Below are positions 62,981 through 64,000 of a DNA stretch of 64,000 nt, one piece after another. The stretch's first letter is position 1, and each line of letters starts with the position of its first letter. The DNA lies in the NCBI GenBank assembly GCA_944470555.2, contig OX104127.1, forward strand, positions 116,774,741-116,838,740. Direction: 5' to 3'. The translations under genes and the position numbers were made by a program. This DNA comes from Heterobilharzia americana. Lineage: Eukaryota > Platyhelminthes > Trematoda > Strigeidida > Schistosomatidae. The notes below the pieces were generated by a model. It was not told where the DNA came from and did no database searches. It saw only the letters and a program-made list of their open reading frames with translations.

Positions 62981-64000
62981 CTGTCCGCCAAAGAAAATCA
63001 AAAATGAGAACCACTACCCACCTAAGATTTGCTACCAATTACATCATAACCTTTGTTTAAACAAAGTCAGTTTGTATTATCTTGCTTTTAGTTCTACTTT
63101 TCAATACTATTACTTTTTACTCATTTTTAAGAGTGAAAAGTAAAATCCACGTAAAAAAATTTATGTGGAACTGCATCTACACTGCACCATGACGAAATAA
63201 AATCACTAAGGGCTAGACCTTAAAGATAATTTCAAAAGCGAAACTCCACCTAATATTGCATCAGTTTGAGTTGTCAAACTTTTATACTTAACAGAGGGGT
63301 AAAACAAAAAAAGACAAATAAAATAATCGAAGAAAGTGAGACACATAGTAAGTAAGTGTGTAGAAATTCGGATAAGTAAGAAGTGACTGTATCAACACTT
63401 TGGCGATCAACTGATAAATATTAAGTAAGCTTCCAGTATTTTCGAAAATCCATAGAATTGAAATGCACTGAGCAACATTGTGCGAATTCATGCAGTAGGT
63501 AGTGAACAACACCTATTGCGTGAGGGCTGACGATACTCACTGGCTGCCAAACCCCCGATGAGTGGAACGGTGTTCGAACCCGTAATACACTGGTTTGAAT
63601 TCAACTGCCTAAACCAATAAATCACAGCCTGACAGTTTTATCTAAGATCCAAAATGTATTATACAAGGCGACTGGAATCCACAAGCAACTTATAACACAT
63701 TACTAGCTCATTACATTCACACCACATTTTATCGAGACATTCGAAGATATCTTCAAGTTGGAAACTTTAGACAATCTCAACAATATATTTAGGATTGGGT
63801 TAAGATTTGATTGTGCTAACGCTGGACAGAAAAAAAATCTGTACTTCTGGCACAGGAATATCGTATGGCTACTTTGGGGGTTTGACATTTCCTAACTCAT
63901 CCCTACCCTAGGGAAGGCAACATCAATATGGAACTACTGGCCATTCGCAGCAAACACCTTAGTATTGTCATACATCTTCCAGACAGAGGTAAGACTTCGC
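62981..64000. other. 5' flank of PNPO, no gene recognised
   Basis: Apart from the SINE at 63495-63640, AT-rich non-coding. The PNPO promoter may lie here but no element is clear. Confidence 0.4.
63495..63640 (-). mobile_element. Second tRNA-derived SINE family, copy 4
   Basis: Reverse complement has acgggttcgaacaccgttcc (B box) and gggggtttggcagccagtga, matching the copy at 51183-51325. Confidence 0.65.

Noticed and set aside
1..64000. CRISPR arrays, operons, prophage or bacterial genes
   Set aside because: The sequence is eukaryotic with spliced genes and retroelements; no spaced short repeats or tightly packed ORFs.

Overview
The window is nuclear DNA from a parasitic flatworm, most likely a schistosome or close relative. 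The evidence is AT-rich sequence, exons separated by multi-kilobase introns, degenerate CR1-like and RTE-like LINEs, Penelope-like elements (PLEs), and tRNA-headed SINEs. One SINE carries an apparently intact hammerhead ribozyme of the schistosome Sm-alpha type. No bacterial features, CRISPR arrays or operons are present.

Two host genes can be assembled exon by exon with compatible splice phases. (1) A Staufen-like gene on the + strand runs from about 13801 (5' end possibly further upstream) to a stop at 51583. Fourteen exons give about 790 codons with five double-stranded-RNA-binding domains (dsRBDs), the Staufen layout. (2) A pyridoxine/pyridoxamine 5'-phosphate oxidase gene (PNPO) on the - strand has five exons between 62437 and 52844. 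It is convergent with Staufen, about 1.26 kb apart stop to stop. Its first exon carries a one-base frameshift. A third, unrecognised gene is indicated by two well-spliced exons at 8892-9043 and 9301-9488 (+).

Layout: 1-2400 unassigned; 2475-6540 degenerate CR1-like LINE (+); 8892-9488 orphan exons; 10347-11005 LINE RT remnant (-); 13801-51583 Staufen, whose introns hold LINE, PLE and SINE insertions; 51584-52843 convergent 3' ends; 52844-62437 PNPO, whose first intron holds a head-to-head PLE pair; 62745-62980 a LINE tail; 63495-63640 a SINE.

The most striking structure is a 555-bp inverted repeat (one mismatch seen, 100-bp spacer) made of PLE sequence, inside the intron between the two halves of Staufen dsRBD4. 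If transcribed, it would fold into a long perfect dsRNA hairpin in the pre-mRNA of a dsRNA-binding protein. A sense-oriented hammerhead ribozyme SINE lies in the last intron of the same gene. Two further head-to-head PLE inverted pairs lie in PNPO introns.
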